Part shown: piece after piece, positions 43,647 through 53,030 of the stretch
Layout of the letters: every line of letters starts with the position of its first letter
How positions within the stretch are numbered: the first letter of the stretch is position 1
Assembly (NCBI RefSeq): GCF_001645125.1
Contig: NZ_LXKA01000220.1
Location: 1-64,000 of the forward strand
Reading direction: 5' to 3'
DNA from: Paraburkholderia ginsengiterrae
GTDB taxonomy: Bacteria > Pseudomonadota > Gammaproteobacteria > Burkholderiales > Burkholderiaceae
DNA length: 64,000 nt
The notes under the pieces: model-generated
Databases searched by the model: none
What the model saw: the letters and a program-made list of their open reading frames with translations, nothing else
Told to the model about the DNA's origin: nothing
Program-made: the position numbers and the translations under genes

Positions 43647-44873
43647 TCAGAAGTTGACGCGAATGCCCGCCATCAAGGCAAGTTGACGGTCAGAGTTGCT
43701 GTTCACCAGATTCGGGATCTGTGCGTAGTTCGCAGACGAGCCCGTGGCCGGATCGACACCCAGCCCTGCACCCGAAGCCTTTTGTGCAATCCCGACCGCG
43801 TAGAGCGCCGTACGCTTGGACAGCGAGTACGTCGCACCGAGATTCAATTGATGAAAACGCGTCGAGCTTGCGCCACTCACGCGCACGTTGTTGAAGATAT
43901 ACGCAGCGCCGAGTGACCAGTCCGGCGTCAGCGTATAGACCGTGTTCAACTCCGCAATGTCGAAGGTCGCAGTCGAGCCATTGGGACGCGTGGCACTTTT
44001 GAAATAGGCGCTGTCTTCGAGACGCGTATGCGTATAGACGAGGGCCACCGTAGCCTTTCCGACAACTACCGATCCGCCCGCGCCGAACTCCTTCATCGAC
44101 CGTGCGTTCTGCAACTGGCAATACATGGCCGCCGGATTGCTGCACGCGAAGTCGCCGATATAGCCGCTCGAACCGCCTAGCGCGGCGTTCAACGGATCGT
44201 TCAGCGACAGATATCCTGCGCTCAGCGATACCGGCCCGTGGTTGTAGGCGGCTGCGAGCGAGTACCCGCGACGCGCACCGAAATCGCCCGCCTGACCGCC
44301 GAAGCTGAACGTGCCGCCGAACGTCAGACCGCTGAAATCGGAGCTCGTGAACTTGATTGCGTTGTTCATGTTGAACGCTTCGTTCAGGTTGTCGACGTCG
44401 CCGAAGTGCGATCCATAGAGCGTCGACCACACATTACTCGACGCGTAGACGCCGAGGAAATCCGAGTATGAGTCGTACTGACGTCCCATACTGAACGTGC
44501 CGAAGCGATCGTCACGCACGCCGACCCACGCCTGCCGGCTGAATAGCGAGCCGCTTTGCAGCATGGCACCATTGCCGGTCAGAAACTGGTTTTCGAGCGC
44601 AAACATCGCCTTGAGTCCGCCGCCCAGCTCTTCCGTTCCCATCAGGCCCCAACGCGACGGCACAAGATTGCCACCTCCGACCTGCACGTCGTGGCCGCCA
44701 TGGACCGCACCTCCTGCGTCAGTGACCTGCTGGTTGGTGGAATAGATCACACCGGCATCGACGGTGCCGTACAGCGTGACACTGCTCTGTGCATTGGCAT
44801 CTTGCGCACCGAATATACCGACGGCACCGAGCAGGGAGGAGAGCAGCGAAGACAGCAATAAGTGCTTTTTCAT
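43647..44873 (-). CDS. Outer-membrane porin (OmpC-like)
   Basis: This 408-residue porin has a signal peptide ending ANA before QSSVTLYGTVDAG and the terminal motif ALMAGIRVNF. The internal GLMGTEELGGGLKAMFALENQF and RQAWVGVRDDRFGTFSMGRQY are standard for the family. ATG 44873 begins MKKHLLLSSLLSS; the open frame upstream is not secretion-competent. It is the last gene of the amine cluster on this strand, 208 bp behind the APC permease gene, and may admit the same substrate. Confidence 0.93.
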   Translation of the reverse strand: MKKHLLLSSLLSSLLGAVGIFGAQDANAQSSVTLYGTVDAGVIYSTNQQVTDAGGAVHGGHDVQVGGGNLVPSRWGLMGTEELGGGLKAMFALENQFLTGNGAMLQSGSLFSRQAWVGVRDDRFGTFSMGRQYDSYSDFLGVYASSNVWSTLYGSHFGDVDNLNEAFNMNNAIKFTSSDFSGLTFGGTFSFGGQAGDFGARRGYSLAAAYNHGPVSLSAGYLSLNDPLNAALGGSSGYIGDFACSNPAAMYCQLQNARSMKEFGAGGSVVVGKATVALVYTHTRLEDSAYFKSATRPNGSTATFDIAELNTVYTLTPDWSLGAAYIFNNVRVSGASSTRFHQLNLGATYSLSKRTALYAVGIAQKASGAGLGVDPATGSSANYAQIPNLVNSNSDRQLALMAGIRVNF

Positions 44874-45080
44874 GATGTTTTTTAAGTCGAGGGCGTGCGT
44901 CATCGGCGGTGGCAGGCGACGCCCGACACCGAACTGAACACCGGAAAATGAAATGCAACCAGGAAAAACGGTCGGAGCGTGCCGCAAACGGCGGGTGTGA
45001 AGTGGACCGCCGCCTTTATCAGACAAGCAGTCGTGGAAGTCTGCGAATAGATGCGTCGCGAGGTCCGGCTCGCGGATTGC

Positions 45081-46529
45081 CTACAGGCGCGAACTACCGA
45101 GCCTGTCGAACGCGTTCCGATCCCGCGCTTTCAGACGCAACGCGGCAATTACGCCAATCACGCCGAACACCGGCAACAACGCGGTCAGGCTGTAGGACAG
45201 CAGCGGCCCCGCACCCGTGAGCAGCGGGAAGTTGACGACAGCCAGCGCGAGGACGGCAACCAGCGCGACACCGGAGATCAACGGGAACACCTTTACGCGC
45301 AGCGTGCTTTCTTCTCGGTTTTTAATCCGCCCGAAGAACGCTATGACCGCCGCGGATGACAGCGTCATCAGCGCAATGATGCAAAGCGTCGCGACATTGG
45401 TGAGCCACGAGAACAGGGTCAGGACCGGGTCTGCGTGGACGAGGACGAACATCAGCACCACGATCGCGGCAATCGCCGATTGCCACAGCGAGCCAATATG
45501 CGGGCTGTTATGCAGCGCATGTGTGCGGCCCAGTGAAGCGGGCAACAGGCCTTCGCGACCGCTCGCGTAGAAATAGCGCGACGCGGAGTTGTGAAATGCG
45601 AGCAGACCGGCGTAGACGCTCGTGATGAACAGCACGCTCATTGCCGCCGTCAGCGCGCGGTTCGCGTAGTGATCCGATAGCGAGTACATGAAGGTTGTCG
45701 GATCGGAGAGCGCGGTAAGTGTCTTGACGATCTCGCCACTGCCTGCACCGATCACGATGCACCACAACGAAAATGCATAGAAGCCGCCAATGAGAAGCAC
45801 CGAAATGTAAGTGGCGAGCGGCACGGTCCGCTTGGGATTCTTCGCTTCTTCGCTATAGATCGTGGTGGCCTCGAAGCCGATGAAGCTCGCAAAACAGAAC
45901 AGAAAGCCGATTGCGGGCGTGCCGCCGAGGAAGGTAGCTGGCTTGAACGACACCAGATCGATACCGTGCGCGCCGCCGGACTTGAGGATGGCGACATCGA
46001 GAATCAGCACGACGATGTACTCGCCGAACACCAGCAGCGACAGCACCTTCGCGGACAGATCGATCTGCCGGTAGCCGAGCACCGCAATGCTGGCCATCGC
46101 CGCGAAAGAGCACGCCCACCACGGCGCATTGATACCGAAATGCGCGCTCAGGAATCCCGAACACACGGCGCCGAACATCCCGTACAGACCAATCTGCATC
46201 GTGTTGTAACCGAGCAGCGCGATCAGCGCGGCCGCGCCGCCCGCGACGCCGCCCATCCCGCGCGCGGTGAATGCATAGAAGCCACCCGCATTCGTAATGT
46301 GACGCGACATCGCCGTATAACCCGCTGCGAACATCAGCAGGATCGCAACGGTCGCGACGACCAGCGACGGTGTGCCAGCGCCATTGCCGAGCATGATGCC
46401 GATGGGAAAGCCGCCTGCAATAGCCACCAGTGGTCCGGCAGCTGAAATGACAAAGAAAACGATAAAGCCCAACCCAAGTGCGCCCTGGCGCAACTCGGTC
46501 GAAGACTTGGTTTCTAACGCGACGCTCAT
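45081..46529 (-). CDS. APC-family amino acid/amine permease
   Basis: This 482-residue inner-membrane carrier has about 12 helices. The first begins GALGLGFIVFFVISAAGPLVAIAGGFPIGIMLGNG, and the consensus FIGFEATTIYSEEAKNPKRTVPLAT is near residue 215. It belongs to the putrescine/amino acid branch (PuuP-like). ATG 46529 has GGAG 11-14 bases upstream. A paired AAATTGG motif lies 130-160 bp upstream, shared with two other cluster promoters. Confidence 0.92.
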   Translation of the reverse strand: MSVALETKSSTELRQGALGLGFIVFFVISAAGPLVAIAGGFPIGIMLGNGAGTPSLVVATVAILLMFAAGYTAMSRHITNAGGFYAFTARGMGGVAGGAAALIALLGYNTMQIGLYGMFGAVCSGFLSAHFGINAPWWACSFAAMASIAVLGYRQIDLSAKVLSLLVFGEYIVVLILDVAILKSGGAHGIDLVSFKPATFLGGTPAIGFLFCFASFIGFEATTIYSEEAKNPKRTVPLATYISVLLIGGFYAFSLWCIVIGAGSGEIVKTLTALSDPTTFMYSLSDHYANRALTAAMSVLFITSVYAGLLAFHNSASRYFYASGREGLLPASLGRTHALHNSPHIGSLWQSAIAAIVVLMFVLVHADPVLTLFSWLTNVATLCIIALMTLSSAAVIAFFGRIKNREESTLRVKVFPLISGVALVAVLALAVVNFPLLTGAGPLLSYSLTALLPVFGVIGVIAALRLKARDRNAFDRLGSSRL

Positions 46530-46656
46530 GGCTCTCGCTCCGGTTGACATCACTATTGTTTATATCGGGCCGCCTGAGCCACCCGATTGCACTTCCGCAT
46601 TGAGCGGGGAACCGCCTGCTCTACCGATCCAGAGCAGATGAGTTGCAATGTAGGAA

Positions 46657-46690
46657 GCCAAAATTGGTTACCGGGAGCACAAATTGGCAA
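46657..46690. promoter_or_regulatory. Paired AAATTGG motif upstream of the permease
   Basis: Two direct copies, GCCAAAATTGGTTA (46657-46670) and GCACAAATTGGCAA (46677-46690), are spaced 20 bp apart, two helical turns. The second copy is identical over 16 bp to one upstream of the FAD oxidoreductase (52181-52196). Candidate binding site of the AraC regulator in the cluster. Confidence 0.68.
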
Positions 46691-46801
46691 TACGATATCG
46701 GCTTGGGGAAAACGCCGACACGTAGCCGTACATGCACGGCCTGATCCATCGGGACAGAGTCCGGACACGCGTCGAAGTGGTCGAAAACGCGGGAGCGCCG
46801 C

Positions 46802-47740
46802 TCAGGATTTACGAAGCGTTTGCGAAGGCAGTTCGCCGAAGAGGTCGCGATACTCGCGGGCGAAGTAACTCAGATGCGTGAAGCCCCAACGCGCCGCCGC
46901 ATCGCCGATGAGAAGCTCTGGGGCGCTGGTGGAGCGTAACAGGCGACGGACGGCGTTCAGGCGCAGCGAACGCAGATACTCCACTGGCGTGACGTTGGCG
47001 ACGCGCTGGAAGCTGGTTTGCAGCGTACGACGGCTGCACCGCACCATACGGCAGAGATCGAGCACGGTGACGGGATGATCGGCGTACTCCTGCAGGAACC
47101 GCTCGCAGCGACGGACGATGTCGCTATAGGTGGCATGCGTCAGGTCGTGCGCGTCGCCGGTTGCGCCTTCGAACAGACTGAGAAACATGCTCGTCACCTC
47201 GTCCTGGAAGCGTCGCGCGGAAGCGGCCGCGTCGAGACGGTCCGCGCTCTGTTCCGTCGCATCCAGAAACGGCACCAGCTGCTGTCGAAGCGCGGCGGCG
47301 GCCTCTTCCGGCAAGCGCAACACGCTTTGCGACAGTTTCGCCACCGCGCTTTCGTCCACGGTTTCGCTGACAAGTTGCTGCATCAGTTGCGTGGGCAGGC
47401 TCACACCGATGTAGTGCATCGACTCGGGCGTGTGCAAATGAAACTCTTCGCCCGGTCCGAGCAGCATCAGCGCAAACCCGTCGACATGATGCCCCTGGAA
47501 GGTGCCCGTCGCAAGCGCGTACAGCGGCACGGCAATCGACGAATAGCCTGGTGGCGATATGCCCGCCTGCGCGACGCGACGGTTGGTCGACTCGCGGAAG
47601 AACTGAAAGTTGTCGTCGCAGGCCTGGACAAGCGTACTTTCGAACCGTCCAGGCGTCATCTGACGGTACACCTGTTCCCACCCGTCCACCGCGAGCGAAT
47701 GGTCGTGTACGTCGTCGAGCGCGCTGACCCTGAACTCCAT
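46802..47740 (-). CDS. AraC-family transcriptional regulator (EutR/FeaR-type)
   Basis: This 312-residue regulator has an N-terminal AraC-binding-like domain and a C-terminal double helix-turn-helix (about residues 215-305: VTVLDLCRMVRCSRRTLQTSFQRVANVTPVEYLRSLRLN...LIGDAAARWGFTHLSYFAREYRDLFGE). It sits between the aldehyde dehydrogenase and the permease. It is the only regulator in the block, so it probably controls the three promoters that share the paired motif. Confidence 0.92.
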   Translation of the reverse strand: MEFRVSALDDVHDHSLAVDGWEQVYRQMTPGRFESTLVQACDDNFQFFRESTNRRVAQAGISPPGYSSIAVPLYALATGTFQGHHVDGFALMLLGPGEEFHLHTPESMHYIGVSLPTQLMQQLVSETVDESAVAKLSQSVLRLPEEAAAALRQQLVPFLDATEQSADRLDAAASARRFQDEVTSMFLSLFEGATGDAHDLTHATYSDIVRRCERFLQEYADHPVTVLDLCRMVRCSRRTLQTSFQRVANVTPVEYLRSLRLNAVRRLLRSTSAPELLIGDAAARWGFTHLSYFAREYRDLFGELPSQTLRKS

Positions 47741-47922
47741 CTATGTCTCCCGCATACGCATGCCGGTCGGAAAGATTCATCGCGTGAAACCCGCGCCAAT
47801 GAATCATCCTATCAATGCCGGCTTTCGCCGCTATTTCAAAGCATAGCAGTGTCTATTTTCGAAAACATAGCCGTCAATTTTCCGAAATGCCGACAAGCGC
47901 CACCAAAGAGGCGTGCCGTCGG

Positions 47923-49422
47923 TCAATGCGCGATGCACACCGACTTGATTTCGGTAAATGCTTCGACCGCATGCTTGCCGAATTCGCGGCCCATGCCCGA
48001 CTGTTTCATGCCGCCGAACGGCATGCTGGGATCGAGCGGCACATGCGAATTGACCCACACCGTGCCGGCGTCGATGTCGCGGACCAAGTTCATCGCAACG
48101 CGCAGATCGTTCGTCCACAGGCTTGCGGCAAGACCATAGGGCGAGTCGTTAGCGAGGCGCAACGCGTCGGCGGGATCGTCGAAAGGGACGAGCGCAAGGA
48201 CCGGCCCGAACACTTCGTCGCGGATGATCGCCGCGTCGTGCGGCACATCGGCGATCACGGTCGGACGCACGTAGTAGCCAGCCACATCGACGCGCGTGCC
48301 GCCCGCCAGAAAACGCAGACCGTCGTGCCTCGCCTGCGCGATATGCTGCTCGACGCGATCGCGATGTTGGCTCGACACCAGCGGGTTGATCTGCGCGGAC
48401 GGATCGAGACCGGGGCCAAGTGTCATCGCGTTGGCCATATCGGCCAGACCGTCGGCAATCTGCCGGTATTTGCTGCGATGCACGTAGATGCGCGAGACCG
48501 CCGCACACACCTGTCCCTGATTCAGGAACCCGCCTGCGAGCGCACCCTGCACCGCCTGATCCACGTCGACATCGGCCAGCATGATGGCCGGATTCTTGCC
48601 GCCCAGTTCAAGCGAAAAGCGTGTCATGTTCTGCCCCGCCGCCGCGCCGACCAGTTTTCCGGTCGGGGTCGAACCGGTAAACGAGATCTTGTTGACGCCT
48701 GGGTGTGCGGCAAGTGCCGAGCCGCATTCGCGACCGCCCGTCACAACGTTGAATACGCCCGGCGGGATACCCGCCTGGATAGCGAGTTCGGCGAGTCGCA
48801 ACGCGGTCAATGGCGTTTCCGGCGACGGCTTGATAACGATGGTGCAGCCTGCCGCCAATGCCGGAATCAGCTTCCAGATCGCGATCATCAGCGGGAAATT
48901 CCACGGCACGATACCCGCGACGACGCCGACTGGCTCCTTGCGCGTGAATGCCGTGTAGCGTGCGCCGGGCGGAAACGGAATCGACACGTCGAGCGTTTCG
49001 CCGGTAATCTTGGTGGCCCATCCCGCCATATAGCGAACATACTCGACACTTGCGCCAACTTCGATCGCTCGGGCGATGTTGATCGACTTGCCCTGATTCA
49101 GCGTTTCGAGCTGGGCGAGTTCTTCTGCATTGTCTTCGAGGACGTCCGCGAAATGCAGCAGGATACGTTCGCGGTCGGCGGGGCGTAGACCGCTCCACAC
49201 GCGCTGATCGAATGCGTCGCGCGCGTTGGCTACGGCACGATCGACATCCTGTGCGTCGGCGTCCGGCACCGTCGTGAGGACTTCGCCCGTCGCGGGATTG
49301 AATACATCAAGACGGCGCGACGAATGCGCGGACTGCGGACCGCCATTGATAAAGAGACAGTGTTCGCGGGACAGGAATTTCTGAGCGGCTTCGCTCAAGG
49401 CAACGTTTGCAACGTTATTCAT
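47923..49422 (-). CDS. NAD-dependent aldehyde dehydrogenase (phenylacetaldehyde/aminobutyraldehyde type)
   Basis: This 499-residue enzyme has catalytic Cys in GQVCAAVSRIYVH (about residue 310), Glu in LELGGKNPAIM (about 275) and the nucleotide motif FTGSTPTGK (about 250). The resemblance is to FeaB/StyD and PuuC-type dehydrogenases. The frame is open far upstream, but ATG 49422 (MNNVANVALSEAAQKFLSREHCLFINGG) matches the family start. It would oxidise the aldehyde made by the FAD oxidoreductase. Confidence 0.93.
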   Translation of the reverse strand: MNNVANVALSEAAQKFLSREHCLFINGGPQSAHSSRRLDVFNPATGEVLTTVPDADAQDVDRAVANARDAFDQRVWSGLRPADRERILLHFADVLEDNAEELAQLETLNQGKSINIARAIEVGASVEYVRYMAGWATKITGETLDVSIPFPPGARYTAFTRKEPVGVVAGIVPWNFPLMIAIWKLIPALAAGCTIVIKPSPETPLTALRLAELAIQAGIPPGVFNVVTGGRECGSALAAHPGVNKISFTGSTPTGKLVGAAAGQNMTRFSLELGGKNPAIMLADVDVDQAVQGALAGGFLNQGQVCAAVSRIYVHRSKYRQIADGLADMANAMTLGPGLDPSAQINPLVSSQHRDRVEQHIAQARHDGLRFLAGGTRVDVAGYYVRPTVIADVPHDAAIIRDEVFGPVLALVPFDDPADALRLANDSPYGLAASLWTNDLRVAMNLVRDIDAGTVWVNSHVPLDPSMPFGGMKQSGMGREFGKHAVEAFTEIKSVCIAH

Positions 49423-49740
49423 CGCATCACTCTCGTGGCTAAGGATGACAGGTTTCAGTTGGCAGGTTTCACAGCTGGACAGCAGCAGTCGCTCACGGGT
49501 TGCTCGCGGATGCCCGCTCGCAGCTGATGGGCTGCTCGAATGCAGCGCCCGCCTCGTAACATGCGCATGGGCGCGCGGCGGTCGTCGTGCCGCGAAGACC
49601 CTGGCTACGCGACCGGATTGGATGGACTCTAAGCAGCCCAATTGTTGTGCGTTAGCCCAAATTGGCATCGCCATCGACATTACGGGCAAACACTGAGCGG
49701 ATTTGCGCCAAAGCTATCAACACGAAAACGTGTCGATTTT
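49423..49740. other. Promoter region of the aldehyde dehydrogenase
   Basis: No gene in 318 bp. It holds the paired motif at 49635-49668, listed separately. Confidence 0.5.
49635..49668. promoter_or_regulatory. Paired AAATTGG motif upstream of the aldehyde dehydrogenase
   Basis: AGCCCAATTGTTGT (49635-49648) and GCCCAAATTGGCAT (49655-49668), again 20 bp apart. The second agrees with the permease and oxidoreductase copies at 12 of 14 positions. Confidence 0.62.
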
Positions 49741-50178
49741 CTAGACGGTGCAAATGCACTGCTCGAACGATGTGCGTTCGCGAAACGGCCGCTGCGGCAA
49801 CAGTGCAGCTTCGGCGGCGTTAATCTGCATGAGCAGAACGAAACGCACACCGTCGTCGTGGGCGACGATCGCGCAACTGGCGTCGACGAAGCCGTATTTG
49901 AAGCGCGGGTCCGCACTCACGATATCGGGTTCATCGTGCAACCCTTTGCAGCGCGCGTGATCGACGATATTCCAGCAGTCGGGCAGCCTCAACAGAATGT
50001 CCGATACATCTTCTTCACGGGAAATCACCGCCGCGAGCGCGCTGCGGTAACGCCGGAACCAGCCCGGCGCGCCGGCCGGTTCGACCTGCACGGCCGCAAC
50101 GCAATACAGTAGCAGGTCGGTCAACTCCGACGGATGCGCGAGCTCCGCGCAAACGGTGGTTTGGCGGGTATCTCTCAT
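49741..50178 (-). CDS. Hypothetical protein (145 residues)
   Basis: Starts MRDTRQTTVCAELAHPSELTDLLLYCVAAVQVEPAG and ends SFEQCICTV; soluble, rich in Cys at the ends, no signal peptide. A strong AAAGGAGG lies 9 bases before ATG 50178, so it is well translated even though I cannot assign a family. It lies between the cupin and the dehydrogenase in one direction and is likely part of the same operon. Confidence 0.72.
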   Translation of the reverse strand: MRDTRQTTVCAELAHPSELTDLLLYCVAAVQVEPAGAPGWFRRYRSALAAVISREEDVSDILLRLPDCWNIVDHARCKGLHDEPDIVSADPRFKYGFVDASCAIVAHDDGVRFVLLMQINAAEAALLPQRPFRERTSFEQCICTV

Positions 50179-50341
50179 CGTGTGCGTCCTCCTTTGCATG
50201 ACGCGTCGCTGGACGATCCGGTGAACGCCTACAGTGGCCGCGCCGCGCCTGTTGGGCGACCGGCGTTGCGATCCTTCAATGACCCGCGCGCCCAGCAAAA
50301 CCCTGACTGACGGGCGCGCGAGCAGTGAGCCTGCAACAGAC

Positions 50342-50710
50342 TTATGCGAACGACAGATAGTGCTTTGTGAATTCGTCACCGATGACTTCCCAGACGGTTG
50401 GCGTGCCCTTAGTCACAAACCACGTATCGCCCGGTCGAAAATGACGGGTTTCGCCGGTGGATTCGTCGGTTATCCTGATCTCGCCGGCAAGCAGCGTGGC
50501 CTGTTCGCTAAACGGATAGACGAGGCGGAACTTGCCCTTCGAGGTGCCGAAATAGCCCGCTGAAATCGCATCGGTGGGCGCGCCGTGCGTGAATTTCCCG
50601 AAAGCCTGGACATCGCTGCCATCCAGAATTTCGCCGCCGAGGCCGGTGAGGCTGCCCCATGCGTCCAGTTCCGAAAGTGCGACGCCATGTTTGATTGCTG
50701 TGAAACTCAT
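50342..50710 (-). CDS. Cupin-domain protein
   Basis: One hundred and twenty-two residues forming a single cupin (beta-barrel): EQATLLAGEIRITDESTGETRHFRPGDTWFVTKGTPTVWEV holds the two conserved cupin motifs. It matches small COG3450-type cupins, which often accompany amine and amino acid degradation genes. Metal ligands are poorly conserved (few His in motif 1), so a binding rather than catalytic role is possible. It follows the FAD oxidoreductase with a 49-bp gap. Confidence 0.85.
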   Translation of the reverse strand: MSFTAIKHGVALSELDAWGSLTGLGGEILDGSDVQAFGKFTHGAPTDAISAGYFGTSKGKFRLVYPFSEQATLLAGEIRITDESTGETRHFRPGDTWFVTKGTPTVWEVIGDEFTKHYLSFA

Positions 50711-50759
50711 GATCCTGAACTCCGTTGAAATTGATGTGACTTCGATGGATGTGATGACG

Positions 50760-52061
50760 TCAACGGCGACCGTGCCAGTAACCCGACGTCTGATGCATGA
50801 CCTTGCCCAGCGTGACTAGCACCGCTCGGTACTTGTCCTTGCCCTGAATGCTGGCGCGCGGGATCGAACTGACCAGCCGATATCGTTCAGAGCCGCCCAG
50901 AATGCCTTCCGAGAGAATCTTGCAGATGATCTGGCTGGGCGTGACGCCGAATCCTGAATAGCCCTGCACGAAGAACACGTTGGGCCGATCCCGCAAGGTG
51001 CCGATCTGTGGGAACAGATTGCGCGTGGACGCCATCGGGCCGCCCCACGCCAGATCGATCTGCACGTCCTTCAAATAAGGGAACACTTCAAGCATCAGCT
51101 TGCGGTTCCATTCCTTCAGGTTCGAAGGAATATGTTCGACGAGCGCCGTGGACGAGCCGAATAGCAACCGGTTCTCGTTGGTCACACGGTAGTAGTTGAT
51201 GACAGGGCGAATGTCGCTATATGCGCCGTGGATCGGACTGATCTGCCGGATTACCTCCGCGCTCAGCGGCTCGGTCATCGAGTTGTACGCGTAGACATTG
51301 ATCGTGCTGCGATGCAGTTCCGGCTCGATACCGTTGTTGAAGCCATCGCAGGCCCAAACCAGTTTTTTGGCGGTCACGGTGCCCTTGGCGGTTCGCACAC
51401 GAATGCGTTCGCCATACGTGATTTCCAGCGCGGGACTGTTTTCGAAGATGCGCGCGCCGTAGATTTCCGACACCGCTGTCGCCTCGCCGAGCAGCAGGTT
51501 CAACGAATGCACGTGTCCGCCGCCCATGTGAAGCAAGCCGGCCTGGTATACGTCGGAGCCAATGATTTTGCGCACGTCGCTTCCTTCGACATACTGAATC
51601 TCGTAGGGCGAACCCAGCGACTTGAAGTCATTCTCCCAACCGCGCAACGTTTTGGCCTGGCGCGCGTTGTAGGCCATATAGCCGTAGCCGCTCCGGAAAT
51701 CCGCGTCGATGTTGTACTTGGCGATACGCTCGCGCATGATCTGCGGGCCGAGATCGCTGAGCGCGAGAATCGCTTTTACGCCGTCGTCGCCTACGTCGCT
51801 CCGGATCGCATCCAGGTCATGCCCGATGCCGGCCATCACCTGTCCGCCGTTGCGGCCAGTGCCGCCATACCCGAGATAACGCGCTTCGAGCACGACGACA
51901 TCCGTCACGCCCTGCTCAGCCAGTTCGAGCGCGGTATGAATCCCGGAGAAACCGCCGCCGATGATGACGACCTCGGCCTGAACGTCGTCTTCGAGAGAAG
52001 GAAAGCTCAGCTCATACTTTTTCGTGGCCGTGTAGTAGGTGGCCGTTTCGTCTACGTGCAT
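50760..52061 (-). CDS. FAD-dependent amine oxidoreductase (PuuB/OrdL-like)
   Basis: This 433-residue flavoprotein of the DAO family has an N-terminal dinucleotide-binding motif VVIIGGGFSGIHTALELAEQG (about residues 30-50), followed by RYLGYGGTGRNGGQVMAGIG and a C-terminal FVQGYSGFGVTPSQII. It resembles gamma-glutamylputrescine oxidase and related deaminating oxidases that turn amines into aldehydes. AAAGGA precedes ATG 52061. No glutamate-putrescine ligase (PuuA) is in the window, so the substrate could be a free amine. Confidence 0.9.
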   Translation of the reverse strand: MHVDETATYYTATKKYELSFPSLEDDVQAEVVIIGGGFSGIHTALELAEQGVTDVVVLEARYLGYGGTGRNGGQVMAGIGHDLDAIRSDVGDDGVKAILALSDLGPQIMRERIAKYNIDADFRSGYGYMAYNARQAKTLRGWENDFKSLGSPYEIQYVEGSDVRKIIGSDVYQAGLLHMGGGHVHSLNLLLGEATAVSEIYGARIFENSPALEITYGERIRVRTAKGTVTAKKLVWACDGFNNGIEPELHRSTINVYAYNSMTEPLSAEVIRQISPIHGAYSDIRPVINYYRVTNENRLLFGSSTALVEHIPSNLKEWNRKLMLEVFPYLKDVQIDLAWGGPMASTRNLFPQIGTLRDRPNVFFVQGYSGFGVTPSQIICKILSEGILGGSERYRLVSSIPRASIQGKDKYRAVLVTLGKVMHQTSGYWHGRR

Positions 52062-52162
52062 CGTGAAATCCTTTTGGCGTCGCATCCCGTGCTTGGCAAG
52101 GTATCGCCAAGGCTAGCTGCGGGTGCGGCGTCGCCCGGTTTGCGGATAACTCATTCTCCGGG

Positions 52163-52196
52163 TGCATAATTTTTGATGGTGAGCACAAATTGGCAA
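52163..52196. promoter_or_regulatory. Paired AAATTGG-type motif upstream of the FAD oxidoreductase
   Basis: A strong copy GCACAAATTGGCAA (52183-52196) is preceded 20 bp earlier by a weaker AT-rich copy (52163-52176). About 100-135 bp upstream of the start codon. Confidence 0.6.
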
Positions 52197-53030
52197 GGCG
52201 CTGAGTCACCAGGGTAAAGCTGGTTATTGTCGGTCCGGGCCGCCGACACCTGCACAAGCTGCGTTTCGACTGAGTTGCGCGCCATACCGCCCTAGATGGG
52301 CACGGCGAAAGTGCTCCCTACCCCAGCAATGGATCGAGAGTTCACTTTTGCTGACAAGCTGTCTGGAGTTCGTGGCGAAGTGTGCCGCACTGCAGTGCGA
52401 TCTTGCGGCCAAAAGAGCTGCTCGCTGGCTCGATGACTTCGTTGCAAAAAAGAAGCGTGACGGCGTCATTGCATCGTCAGTTTTAAACGATGCGATCAGC
52501 GGCGCATCGATTGCCAACTGATCAAGCAGATTGAGGCGATCGGATGCGGCCCGAACCCTCAAGGCGCCCCCATGTTCGGGAGCTTCGGGGGCAGCCGGGA
52601 CGGCTGCATCGGGTTATTGGGTAGCACCGCGACCGGCGGTTTGATACCGCCGGCAGAAGACAAATGCCGCCGGGCGGGCCATCCGCGACGGCTCCTCCTC
52701 TTGACCGGGAAGTTCGCCTGGACCGGCCGACCATCGTCGGGTGAGAAATCCATACTAGCCGTTGAGTCTTTGAGCGACTAATGACGGCTGTGGCCGGCGA
52801 CGCGACGTGCAACAAAGGTGGTCGAGCGGCCGTTGACGAAGCGAAGCAGTTCCACGAATGTCCAAACGATGGCCGCGACGAGTGTTTCCTCCTGGCCGAT
52901 CGCCGTCCGACGCGTCAGACCGTGGCCGACCGTCAAGAGTCAGTCGCCCATGGGGCTGGAATGGCCGATTGGGAACTTATAGCGGACGCACGCCCTCTTC
53001 ACATTTCGTCGCGCATCCCTAAGTCCAGCC
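52197..53030. other. Gene-free region
   Basis: No intact gene in about 830 bp. On the plus strand, codons around 52371-52520 read LTSCLEFVAKCAALQCDLAA and then a Lys-rich stretch to a stop. This looks like a broken C-terminal coding fragment with no start. The part near 52560-52760 is GC-rich and resembles dispersed intergenic repeat sequence. Confidence 0.45.

Noticed and set aside
45081-52061. Complete Puu putrescine pathway
   Set aside because: The oxidoreductase, aldehyde dehydrogenase and permease fit, but no glutamate-putrescine ligase or gamma-glutamyl hydrolase gene is in the window, so I call it only amine-catabolism-like.
52224-52562. Minus-strand frame of 112 codons
   Set aside because: The plus strand of the same segment is the more protein-like one, and even that is only a fragment without a start.
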